Below, piece after piece: positions 1 to 7,580 of a DNA stretch of 64,000 nucleotides. A model generated the notes under the pieces. The model saw only the letters and a program-made list of their open reading frames with translations. It did not search any database and was not told where the DNA came from. The DNA comes from Rhodospirillales bacterium (GTDB lineage: Bacteria > Pseudomonadota > Alphaproteobacteria > Rhodospirillales_A > JACZKS01), in the NCBI GenBank assembly GCA_018648445.1, contig JABGRG010000009.1, forward strand, positions 3,740 to 67,739, in the 5' to 3' direction. Position numbers and translations under genes: made by a program. Within the stretch, counting starts at the first letter, position 1. Each line of letters begins with the position of its first letter.

Positions 1-664
1 CTTCGTAGGCCGACCAGTTCACAGGCACGCCCAGCTCATAGCCGTACATGTCCTTGAACTTTTTCTTCAGGTCAGCCCGGTCAAACCAGTCTTTGCGGAA
101 CCAATAGAGGTTCGCGAACTGCTGGTCCGGCAACTGATACAGCTTGCCGTCCGGTCCGGTGGTGAAGGACTTGCCCATGAAATCGTCGATATCAAGCATG
201 GGATTGGTCGTGGCTTTGCCTTCGCCAGCCATCCAGTCGGTCAGGTTGACGGCCAGTTGCAGGCGCGAGTGCGTGCCGATCAAATCGGAATCGTTGATGT
301 ACGCATCATACAGATTCCGTTTGGTCTGCATCTGGGTTTGCACGGCCTGAACGACTTCGCCTTCGCCGAGAAGCTGGTGGTTCACCTTGATGCCGGTGAT
401 TTCCTCAAAAGCCTTGGTCAGGGTTTTGGATTCATACTCGTGGGTCGGGATCGTTTCCGACAACACGTTGATTTCCATTCCCTTGAAGGGCTGGGCGGCC
501 TTGATGAACCACTCCATTTCCTTCATTTGATCGGCTTTGGATAAAGTCGATGGCTGGAACTCGTCGTTGATCCATTTCTGTGCCTCGGCTGTGCCCGCGT
601 AACTCGTGCCAGCGGACATAACCAGTGCGACGCCTGTCATCGCAGCGAGTATTCGTGCCTTCAT
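1..664 (-). CDS. ABC transporter sugar/polyol-binding protein (N-terminal part, cut by window edge)
   Basis: Reading leftward from ATG at 662-664, a 221-codon open frame runs off the window, so only the N-terminal half is visible. It begins with a signal peptide (MKARILAAMTGVALVMSAG, cleavage near TSYA-G), then the extracellular solute-binding protein family 1 fold. Segments such as FKGMEINVLSETIPTHEYES, GKSFTTGPDGKLYQLPDQQF and YGYELGVPVNWSAYE resemble, from memory, the alphaproteobacterial glycerol/sugar binding proteins of the GlpV type. An AGGTG ribosome-binding site lies just upstream. It would deliver a sugar or polyol to a membrane permease encoded beyond the left edge. It lies downstream of ribokinase on the same strand but after a 323-bp gap with its own putative operator region. 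The substrate is inferred, not shown. Confidence 0.8.
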   Translation of the reverse strand, partial: MKARILAAMTGVALVMSAGTSYAGTAEAQKWINDEFQPSTLSKADQMKEMEWFIKAAQPFKGMEINVLSETIPTHEYESKTLTKAFEEITGIKVNHQLLGEGEVVQAVQTQMQTKRNLYDAYINDSDLIGTHSRLQLAVNLTDWMAGEGKATTNPMLDIDDFMGKSFTTGPDGKLYQLPDQQFANLYWFRKDWFDRADLKKKFKDMYGYELGVPVNWSAYE

Positions 665-987
665 ACTAACACCTCTCCCTGTTATTGATCCTCATTCCAA
701 ACTGACTATCATCCGAAAAAAAACGAACGTCAATCGAAACTTTTTGCCATTCCAGTGTGCGTTTTCGCGTTCGAAATGTTTGCTTTCGAACCTTCAACAG
801 GGAAATCGATAATTCAAACAATGTTCGGAAAAGACTTTCTGGGACACGGAAAAACAGATTGGACGATTTGGTCGAAGCAGAAGGCCCGAACCCTCGTGTT
901 TCCCGTGGCGCGATGTTGTCAAACGCACACGCCTGCAGCGGCGAGTTATCGTTGATGAACTCGCCAAAAATTTTCGGCTTTCCGGTT
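665..987. promoter_or_regulatory. Intergenic region with repeated TTCGAA-like operator half-sites
   Basis: No gene is supported in these 323 bases between the ribokinase stop and the solute-binding protein start. The stretch 722-832 is AT-rich and carries repeated TTCG/CGAA elements: AACGAACG at 722, TCAATCGAAAC at 730, TTTCGCGTTCGAAA at 763-776, CTTTCGAAC at 783 and ATGTTCGG at 821. DeoR/GlpR-family repressors of sugar and glycerol operons bind TTCG-type repeats, so this may be the operator and promoter of the binding-protein gene. That is inference; no DeoR-family regulator is encoded in the window. Confidence 0.35.
940..965 (-). terminator. Hairpin after ribokinase gene
   Basis: GGCGAGTT (940-947) pairs perfectly with AACTCGCC (958-965) around a 10-base loop, 22 bases beyond the leftward rbsK stop codon. 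The expected U-run on the leftward transcript is absent, so intrinsic termination is uncertain. Confidence 0.3.
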
Positions 988-1908
988 CTATCGATCGGCC
1001 AGCAGAGCCATAACGTCAGCCAGAGCTGGTGCGGATTGGGATGCGCCGGGCGTGGTGGTCGACAGAGCGCCGCAGGCGGCGGCGAAACGCACCGCGTCGG
1101 CCAATGTGCGCCCTTCGGCCAGGGCATGGGCGAGGCCGCCGTTGAAGCAATCCCCGGCGGCCACCGAATCGACGCTATCGACCACAAAAGGCGGAACAAA
1201 TCCGTCGCCGTCTTCATCCTGAAAGTAGACGCCATCTGCGCCCAGCTTGATCACCGCCATCGCGACGCCCTCGGCGCGAATACGCGCTGCCGCTTTTGAC
1301 GCCTGTTCGACGTCGGTGGGGCGCACCGCAGTCAGGATTTCGGTTTCCGTTTCGTTGGGCGTGATGACATCGATGCGCGAAAGGACCGACCCATCAAGGC
1401 CGCCTTGCGGCGCGGGGGCCGGATCAAGGATTACCCGTCCGCCGTTTCCGCGCACGATATCCGCCGCCGCCAGTCCCGCCGCCAGCGGGATTTCCAGTTG
1501 CAAAAGCAGAACGTCGGACCGTTCCAGCGTCGGTTTGGCCCGCGCCACGTCGGTTTCGTCAATGGCCATGTTGGCCCCGCCGATCACGGTAATGCAGTTT
1601 TCCGCAGCCGCGTCGACCCCGATCACGGCAACCCCCGTATCCGACCCGGGATCGACAAACACGCCGCCCGTGGGGACGTTCAGCCTGCGCAAAGCGGATA
1701 ACGCCGTGTCGCCAAAGGCATCTCGGCCGATCCGACCGATCAGGTCCGTTTTCGAGCCCAGCCTGGATGCCGCCACCGCCTGATTGCACCCTTTGCCGCC
1801 AAGGCCAATAGCATAACGCTCGCCGTGCAACGATTCGCCAGGCCGGGGCAATTTCGCGCCGTAGGTGGTCAAATCGATATTGATGCTTCCAAAGACGCAA
1901 ATAGCCAA
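988..1908 (-). CDS. rbsK: Ribokinase (PfkB family sugar kinase)
   Basis: 306-residue PfkB/ribokinase family carbohydrate kinase, predicted to phosphorylate ribose (or a related sugar) at O5 with ATP in the cytoplasm. Visible signatures are the N-terminal substrate-binding GSINIDL, the first PfkB motif around GLGGKGCNQAVAASRLG, NETETEIL, the ATP-site K-LGADGVYF, and the catalytic anion-hole motif SVDSVAAGDCFNGGLAHAL with the catalytic Asp in AAGD. The open frame extends 72 codons further upstream but homology begins at ICVFGS. I chose TTG at 1906-1908 because GAGG lies 8 bases before it. The gene follows a secreted nuclease gene by 32 bp and precedes a sugar-binding-protein gene, which fits a role in sugar uptake. 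Confidence 0.88.
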   Translation of the reverse strand: MAICVFGSINIDLTTYGAKLPRPGESLHGERYAIGLGGKGCNQAVAASRLGSKTDLIGRIGRDAFGDTALSALRRLNVPTGGVFVDPGSDTGVAVIGVDAAAENCITVIGGANMAIDETDVARAKPTLERSDVLLLQLEIPLAAGLAAADIVRGNGGRVILDPAPAPQGGLDGSVLSRIDVITPNETETEILTAVRPTDVEQASKAAARIRAEGVAMAVIKLGADGVYFQDEDGDGFVPPFVVDSVDSVAAGDCFNGGLAHALAEGRTLADAVRFAAACGALSTTTPGASQSAPALADVMALLADR

Positions 1909-1940
1909 GAGATGATCCTCTTTTTTTCCGGTGGCCTCGC

Positions 1941-2447
1941 TTAACGCCGCCGCCACTCCCACGGCGGCAGGCACGGGACCGGCCCCGCCCACACACCTAG
2001 GCCGCGCGAACGGGCCTGGGCTTCGTTGTCCGAATAGATGCCGTGGCTGATGCGCTTGAAATCCCACGCGAACCCCGCATCGATCATGGCCCGGCCGATA
2101 TCCTGAACCTTGGCCGTGTGGCATCTGGCCACCATGTGAACGCCCTTGGGTCGGCCAATGGGCATGCAGGTTACGTTATCGCGGCCAATCAATCGGCGCA
2201 AAGTGCTGGTCGCCCAAGCGCCGATGGGAGCGTCCTGACCCAGCATCAGGCAGGTCTGAGTGGTTTCGGGCGCATCGACGCCGAACAACCGAACCCGATA
2301 GCGGTCAAACCCCAAAGTGTCACCATCGGCCACAAACGGAAGACCCGAGACCATCTGCGCGCCGGACGATCCCACGCCCAGCGCCATGACAACGAACACC
2401 AGAAGAAAGCAACCCACCCATCTGCGCTTGATAAAGGCAGTCGGCAC
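1941..2447 (-). CDS. Secreted staphylococcal-nuclease-like protein (thermonuclease family)
   Basis: 168 residues with a GTG start at 2447 preceded by GGAGGAG. An N-terminal hydrophobic segment (WVGCFLLVFVVMALGVGSSG) is a signal peptide or anchor. The rest is an SNase-like OB fold: FVADGDTL, then RVRLFGVDAPE, which contains the family's calcium/arginine signature, then IGRAMIDAGFAW and a QARSRGLGVW end, where the family usually has a catalytic Arg/Glu region. It probably cleaves phosphodiesters, or acts as a binding domain, in the periplasm. It sits 19 bp after the HtrA-like gene and 32 bp before ribokinase, so the three are probably cotranscribed. The cellular role of such proteins is generally unknown. 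Confidence 0.8.
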   Translation of the reverse strand: MPTAFIKRRWVGCFLLVFVVMALGVGSSGAQMVSGLPFVADGDTLGFDRYRVRLFGVDAPETTQTCLMLGQDAPIGAWATSTLRRLIGRDNVTCMPIGRPKGVHMVARCHTAKVQDIGRAMIDAGFAWDFKRISHGIYSDNEAQARSRGLGVWAGPVPCLPPWEWRRR

Positions 2448-2466
2448 GCCCGGTCTCCTCCGTTAC

Positions 2467-3444
2467 CTAGTGAAGCTGCGGTTTTTTTAGAAGTGAAGTC
2501 CGGTCAATGGACGGAACACCCAGGGAAATCGCGCCGTCGTCGCGCCAAACGGTCAACGGCACCTGCACACCGGCATCACCAACCCGCCAAATCTGGCGAA
2601 ACATGTCGACCAGAGTAATGACCGGCTCGCCGTTAACCTCGAGCACCCTGTCGCCGATTTCAACTCCGGCGTCATAGGCCGGACCGTCTTCGGCCAGTCC
2701 GACGACCACCAGTTCGTCCTCGGCCTCGGCGGTATACATGCCCAGCCACGGGCGCGGCGGCCGGTCGACCTTACCGAACTTCATAAGCTGGTTCATGATG
2801 GGGATCAGGATGTCGATGGGCACGATCATGTTGCCGTCCAGCGGCTTGTCCTCGCCCCTTGGAAGCTGAACGAACAATGAGCCGATCCCGGCTAGCCGCC
2901 CGTCGGCATCGATCAACGCCGCACCGCCCCAACTGGGGTGCGCAGGCGCCGTAAAGATGGCTTCGTCCAGTACGTATTCCCAGTAACCCGCGAACTCGCG
3001 CTTGGCCACGATCTGCGCCTTGCACGCATGTTCGCGCCCGCCGTACCCGGCGATAACCACGCTTTCACCAACACGGATATCGCCCGAACTTCCAATGGGC
3101 AGCGCGGGCAATCCCATATTTTCCAGCGCCTGAACCAAACCGAAGCCGGTTTCCTGATCATAAGCCACGATATGGCCGGGACAGGCGCGCCCGTCGGCGC
3201 CCATAATCCAGACCGTTTCAGCCTCGGTAATAAGGTACCCAATGGTCAAAATCAGGCCGGTCTCGTCGATAATCACGCCGTTTCCGGCGCGTTCGGTCCC
3301 CAGAATCGATGCCGTAAACGCATCCTCCGGAATTTTCGTGCGAATGGAAACCACCGAGGAAAGCGCCCGCTCCAGATCATAGGAAACGTCCTTCGACCGG
3401 GGCTTGTGGCTCTCCTGGATTTCGGGTTCCGAGAATTCGGGCAT
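2467..3444 (-). CDS. HtrA/DegP-like PDZ protein without catalytic triad (pseudoprotease)
   Basis: 325 residues from ATG at 3444, with AAGGA upstream. Architecture is a trypsin-like S1C domain (about residues 25-220) plus one PDZ domain (about 230-315, with WLGMYTAE, GPAYDAGVEIGD and VLEVNGEPV). Aligning by eye to DegP/DegQ, the His of TNxHV is Tyr70 (TIGYL), the Asp of TDLAVL is Gly100 (TGFGLV), and the Ser of GNSGGP is Trp172 (PSWGGAA). All three catalytic positions are therefore replaced. No signal peptide is seen, so it may be cytosolic. It is more likely a binding or scaffold protein than a protease. First gene of a leftward run with a nuclease and ribokinase; divergent from larA. Confidence 0.8.
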   Translation of the reverse strand: MPEFSEPEIQESHKPRSKDVSYDLERALSSVVSIRTKIPEDAFTASILGTERAGNGVIIDETGLILTIGYLITEAETVWIMGADGRACPGHIVAYDQETGFGLVQALENMGLPALPIGSSGDIRVGESVVIAGYGGREHACKAQIVAKREFAGYWEYVLDEAIFTAPAHPSWGGAALIDADGRLAGIGSLFVQLPRGEDKPLDGNMIVPIDILIPIMNQLMKFGKVDRPPRPWLGMYTAEAEDELVVVGLAEDGPAYDAGVEIGDRVLEVNGEPVITLVDMFRQIWRVGDAGVQVPLTVWRDDGAISLGVPSIDRTSLLKKPQLH

Positions 3445-3632
3445 TGCTGCTAGGTTCCTTCGCCGTTGAACTGATTTACGCACCGTCCCATGGAACTTAT
3501 GCGAACCTTCGGTCAGTTTCAAACGTGCAGCATCGAAGATCAGGTTTTTTTCACCATATATGCATGTGGATGGCACGTTCGCCCTGCGCTATGTTGCGCT
3601 CAAACCAACGCCTGAAAAGGGACCAAAAGAAG

Positions 3633-4916
3633 ATGCGCGTTGAAATGAGCTACGGTCGGGGGACGTTGCCGGTTGATCTGGATGACGATTGGAAAGTGAC
3701 CGTCATTGAAAAACCGGATATGCCGGTTCTGGGTGATCCGGATGCAGCCGTGGAAGCCGCGGTGGGTGCGCCGCTCGGTTGCCCGCCCCTTTCCGAACTG
3801 GCCCAATCAGCCAAAACAGCCTGCATTCTGATTTGCGATATCACCCGGCCCGTTCCCAACGGCACGGTGTTACCGGTTCTGATCCGCACGCTCCTGGAAG
3901 CCGGAATGCAAGCCGACAACATTCAGGTTCTGGTCGCCACCGGCCTGCACCGGCCCAACGAGGGTGCCGAGTTGGCCGAACTGGTGGGCGATCCGTGGGT
4001 TCTGGAAACGGTTAAAATCGACAACCATTTCGCCCGCAACGATGCCGATCACGTATCCCTGGGAAAAACAAAACGCGGCACCGTGGTGCGGCTGGACAAA
4101 CGCTTCGTGCACGCCGACCTGCGCATCGCCACGGGACTGGTGGAGCCCCACTTCATGGCTGGTTTTTCGGGCGGACGGAAAGTCGTCACGCCGGGCGTAG
4201 CCCATGCCGAAACCATCACCACCCTGCACACGGCACCCTTCATGGAGCACGAAAACGCCGCCAATCTGGTATTGGACGGCAACCCTCTGCACGAGGAACA
4301 GCTTGAGGTCATCGGGCTTCTGGGCAGCGTGTACGCGGTCAATACGGTCATTGATGATACGCGCCGGCTTTCCTTCGTCAATTTCGGAGAAATCGGAAAA
4401 AGTCACCTTCAGGCCGTCGATTTCATCATGAAATACGCGGTCGTTTCGATACCGGAACGATTTTCGACGGTGCTCAGCAGCAGCGCCGGATATCCGCTGG
4501 ACAAAACCTATTATCAAACCGTCAAAGGCATGGTTTCGCCCATCGACATCCTGAAACCCGGCGGCGACATCATCATTGTGTCGGAAATTTCCGAAGGGTT
4601 CGGATCGCCCGAATACCTGGACGCGCAGAAACGCCTGATCGAAAAGGGGACCGACGGTTTCATCGAGAGCATTCTCCATAAATCCCACGCGGCCATTGAT
4701 GAATGGCAGACGGAATATCAGATCAAGGCCATGCGGGTGGGATCGATCCAGCTTTACACCGAGGCGCTTAGCCAAGAGGAACGCGCGCTAACGGGGGTCG
4801 AACTGATTGGCTCGGTGGAAGATGCCCTACGGCGCAGCGTCGCGCGCCACGGCAACTCCGAGATCGCGGTTATTCCGGAAGGCCCCTACGTGGTGCCGCT
4901 TTATTCCGAAGACTGA
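3633..4916 (+). CDS. larA: Nickel-pincer lactate racemase family protein (LarA-like)
   Basis: 427 residues from ATG at 3633, close to the 424 of Lactiplantibacillus plantarum LarA. The catalytic and cofactor residues known from that enzyme are present almost at the same numbering: Arg72 in CDITRPVPN, His106 in GLHRP, His173 in EPHFMAG, Lys183 in GGRKVV (covalent attachment of the nickel-pincer nucleotide), His199 in TLHTAP, and Gln295 and Lys298 in YYQTVKGM. It should interconvert a 2-hydroxyacid by proton-coupled hydride transfer. The family includes many racemases and epimerases with other substrates, so lactate is only one option. It faces the leftward larC-larE-larB genes and its last 16 bases overlap the 3' end of larB. 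Confidence 0.9.
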   Translation: MRVEMSYGRGTLPVDLDDDWKVTVIEKPDMPVLGDPDAAVEAAVGAPLGCPPLSELAQSAKTACILICDITRPVPNGTVLPVLIRTLLEAGMQADNIQVLVATGLHRPNEGAELAELVGDPWVLETVKIDNHFARNDADHVSLGKTKRGTVVRLDKRFVHADLRIATGLVEPHFMAGFSGGRKVVTPGVAHAETITTLHTAPFMEHENAANLVLDGNPLHEEQLEVIGLLGSVYAVNTVIDDTRRLSFVNFGEIGKSHLQAVDFIMKYAVVSIPERFSTVLSSSAGYPLDKTYYQTVKGMVSPIDILKPGGDIIIVSEISEGFGSPEYLDAQKRLIEKGTDGFIESILHKSHAAIDEWQTEYQIKAMRVGSIQLYTEALSQEERALTGVELIGSVEDALRRSVARHGNSEIAVIPEGPYVVPLYSED

Positions 4917-5563
4917 GATTTAAGAATACGAAGCGCCGCGCAGGCCGCGCCATAACCGTTGTCGATGTTGGTCGCCAATACGCCCGGTGCACAGCTTGCC
5001 AGCGCCGAATGCAGCGCGGTTTCGCCCTTGTTTGAGACGCCGTAGCCGGTCGAGGTGGGAACGGCGATCACCGCGCCCGGCACCTGCCCGCCCAGAACCG
5101 AAAAAATCGCGCCGTCCATGCCCGCCACCATGATGACGATCGGATGGAGCTTGATCTCCTCGATACGATCCAGCAATCGCCACAAACCGGCGACCCCCAC
5201 ATCAACGATTTCAGTACAGGCTTCGCCGTAAACGGCCAACGTGCGAACCGCTTCGCGGGCCACACCCTTGTCGGAAGTCCCGGCGGTAATCACCGCGATG
5301 CGGGCTGCATGATCCGTGGCGGGAAGCGCGCCAAGAACGCCGGTGCGCGAAATTTCCTCGTAATCCAGTTTGCTTTGCAGGGCTTGGGGCAGAGCATCGA
5401 AGGCGTCCTTTTCAAGCCGCGTCAACAGGATCGGGTGATCGCCGTCGACGGCTTCATGGCAGATACCGACAATTTGTTCGGTGGTCTTTCCCTCGCAAAA
5501 AACCGCTTCGGCCAGACCGATGCGTTCCCGCCGCGCCGCATCCCATACGGCATCGGAATTCAT
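4901..5563 (-). CDS. larB: Nickel-pincer cofactor biosynthesis protein LarB
   Basis: 220 residues. LarB carboxylates nicotinic acid adenine dinucleotide at C5 and hydrolyses the phosphoanhydride, the first step toward the nickel-pincer nucleotide. The C-terminal half is PurE-like (AIR carboxylase fold): IAVITAGTSDKGVAREA, VDVGVAGLWRLL, VAGMDGAIFSVLGG, PTSTGYGVSNKGETAL and a conserved NIDNGYGAAC near the end. The start codon overlaps the larE stop as ATGA (5560-5563), showing translational coupling. Last gene of the leftward operon; its stop lies inside the end of larA on the other strand. Confidence 0.93.
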   Translation of the reverse strand: MNSDAVWDAARRERIGLAEAVFCEGKTTEQIVGICHEAVDGDHPILLTRLEKDAFDALPQALQSKLDYEEISRTGVLGALPATDHAARIAVITAGTSDKGVAREAVRTLAVYGEACTEIVDVGVAGLWRLLDRIEEIKLHPIVIMVAGMDGAIFSVLGGQVPGAVIAVPTSTGYGVSNKGETALHSALASCAPGVLATNIDNGYGAACAALRILKSQSSE

Positions 5564-6381
5564 GCGATTTGATCCTTAAGGAACGCGCTGCCCATTTTGT
5601 AGGCCTCGAACGGAACGTCGCCTTCAAGGCCCGTTGCCACCGCCAACCGGGAGACTTCTTCGCGAACACCCTTTCCGTCATCCGACAGAACTGCGGCAAG
5701 CCCCGCTTCATCCAGTTCCACGGCGGCGCCCGTGCCACGCACCCGGCAACGCACCGCGCCCGGTTCGCTTAACCAGTCGCGCACCATCGTTTCAACGGCG
5801 TGAACGAACGCAAGCGCCTCTGGGGTGACCGGAATGCCCGTTTCAATGCGGCTGGACAGGCACGGCGACGCGGGCAATTCGGCCACCTCGCCCAGTCCCA
5901 ATGCGCGCGCCACTTCGCGCACGCCCGCCTTATCGATGCCCGCTTCAACGAAGGGATGGCGAACGCCGTTGTTTGCGGCGGCTTCCATTCCGGGCCGGTA
6001 GTCGCCCAGATCATCCTTGTTGGCTCCGGAAACAACCTGACGGTCGGTCAGGCCCGCAATCGACCCGTAAAGCGCCGTTTTGCAGAAGAAGCAACGGTTG
6101 ACCGGATTGGCCACATAGCTTTCGTCGGCGAATTCACCGGCGTCGATCACGCGAAGGGTCCAGCCCTCGCGTTCCGCCAGCGCGCGGGTTCTTGCCGTCG
6201 CTTCCGCCGGAACAGCGGGAGAAGTAGCGTGGATCATTTCCACATCGTTGCCCAGCCGCCGATAGGCGGCCTGAGCCAGGGTCAGGCTGTCCACGCCGCC
6301 GCTCACGGCGACGGTCACGCGGCTCATTGCATCAAGCACCGCGTTCAGTTTCTGTATCTCAATAGGAGCCGACTGGTTCAT
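5560..6381 (-). CDS. larE: Nickel-pincer cofactor sulfur transferase LarE
   Basis: 273-residue ATP-using sulfur transferase that converts the carboxylates of the LarB product to thiocarboxylates. The PP-loop SGGVDS is at residues 27-32. Lactobacillus LarE uses a single sacrificial cysteine, whereas some homologues bind a [4Fe-4S] cluster with three cysteines. Here three suitably placed cysteines are visible: Cys97 and Cys100 in NRCFFCK, and Cys174 in ASPCLSSR. This suggests the cluster-type, non-sacrificial variant. It overlaps larC by four bases (ATGA, 6378-6381) and larB likewise. Confidence 0.93.
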   Translation of the reverse strand: MNQSAPIEIQKLNAVLDAMSRVTVAVSGGVDSLTLAQAAYRRLGNDVEMIHATSPAVPAEATARTRALAEREGWTLRVIDAGEFADESYVANPVNRCFFCKTALYGSIAGLTDRQVVSGANKDDLGDYRPGMEAAANNGVRHPFVEAGIDKAGVREVARALGLGEVAELPASPCLSSRIETGIPVTPEALAFVHAVETMVRDWLSEPGAVRCRVRGTGAAVELDEAGLAAVLSDDGKGVREEVSRLAVATGLEGDVPFEAYKMGSAFLKDQIA

Positions 6382-7556
6382 TCGTCCTTTGCTTTCGTCG
6401 CTTTTCTTTCGGCGTTTGCCCTGGTTGAAGCGCGGGCCGCACGCCCGCCGTCTATTCCGGCGATATCATCCATCTCGGCCTTGGCCGACACCTCGCCACC
6501 GGGCCGTTCCACGACCTTGGTCCGCACGCCGTCCACTTCTACTTGGCTGCGTGCAAGCTCCATCCGGCGGGCCACATGCCAGCGCAGACCGATGGTCGTC
6601 GTTTCGGCAAAACAGGCGGCCGCCACGTCATCGACAGCGGCAGGCCGACACAAGATGCGCACACTCACGGCCATCCGGCCCTTTTTACCGAACACCGGCG
6701 TTTGCATCACATCCAGAACGTCGCCCCGCGCACGAAGGTTGTCAAGGCCGACAGCCAGATCTTCGGGCGTTTGATCGTCGATCTCGAACTCGATCACGGC
6801 AACGTCGGTTGACGCTTCGCCCACCGTTTTTTCAAACACCATTGCCCGCAAAATGTTGGGAAGGCCCGGAAATTCCTTCGTTCCAAAACCCGTTCCGTCA
6901 ACGGCCAGTTTCATGCCGCGCGACGGACCCGTCCCGGCGGGGGCCAGATGCTTGAGGATGGCGGCCCCCGTCGGCGTAATGCGTTCGCCGGGAAGGCCGT
7001 CGTCGAAGGTCTCAAAACCGCGAAGAAGCCGCGCCGTCGCCGGTGCGGGTACGGGCAAAATTCCGTGCGCCGTCTTGACGCGGCCTGAGCCCGTCGGCAA
7101 GGCGGAAACCGACCAATCGGCATCGCCCAGCGCATCAATCAGATGCGCCGCGCCGACGATATCGGCCAGCGAATCCCAATCGGCGACCTCGTGGAAGTGA
7201 ACGTCCTCGGGGTCCATGCCGTGAACCGCGCCCTCGGCCTCGGCCAGAATGGCGAAGATCGCCACGGCACGCCTTTTCACGCCGTCCGCCAGCGCGCTTT
7301 CTTCGATCATGGCGCGGATTTTCTTGAACGTGTGCGGCGGATGACCGGCGTTTTCCGCAGGTCCGGTAACGTCGAAGCGCAGTCCGGTCAGTCCCGAGGC
7401 GTGATGGTGGGCAATCTCGACCGCCCAATTTTGCGGCAAGCCCGCCGCGCGGATCGCCTCCAGGAGCCCGTCACGAAGGTCGGGGCGGGCATCCAGCATG
7501 GCGGCCAGAAACATGTCTCCGGCAACGCCGCCAACAGCGTCGAGATGAATGTGCAT
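6378..7556 (-). CDS. larC: Nickel-pincer cofactor cyclometallase LarC (nickel insertion)
   Basis: 392 residues, encoding in one uninterrupted frame what L. plantarum makes by a programmed frameshift between larC1 and larC2. LarC uses CTP to insert nickel into the thiolated pyridinium. The N-terminal domain shows LDAVGGVAGDMFLAAMLD, a His-rich VHFHEVADWDSLADIVG, and LPTGSGRVKTAHG.LPVPAPAT, all typical of the family. ERITPTGAAIL and GFGTKEFPGLPN follow. The C-terminal half carries the metal- and CTP-binding region (IDDQTPEDLAVGLD). The last 25 residues are rich in Ala, Lys and Arg. It follows the Fe-dehydrogenase gene by 24 bp. Confidence 0.93.
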   Translation of the reverse strand: MHIHLDAVGGVAGDMFLAAMLDARPDLRDGLLEAIRAAGLPQNWAVEIAHHHASGLTGLRFDVTGPAENAGHPPHTFKKIRAMIEESALADGVKRRAVAIFAILAEAEGAVHGMDPEDVHFHEVADWDSLADIVGAAHLIDALGDADWSVSALPTGSGRVKTAHGILPVPAPATARLLRGFETFDDGLPGERITPTGAAILKHLAPAGTGPSRGMKLAVDGTGFGTKEFPGLPNILRAMVFEKTVGEASTDVAVIEFEIDDQTPEDLAVGLDNLRARGDVLDVMQTPVFGKKGRMAVSVRILCRPAAVDDVAAACFAETTTIGLRWHVARRMELARSQVEVDGVRTKVVERPGGEVSAKAEMDDIAGIDGGRAARASTRANAERKATKAKDE

Positions 7557-7580
7557 TTAAGTATCGGGCCTCTATCCGCG

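Noticed and set aside
988..2124. A 378-residue ribokinase reaching back over the nuclease gene
   Set aside because: The first 72 codons overlap the nuclease coding sequence and show no kinase similarity; TTG at 1908 has a ribosome-binding site and fits the family start.
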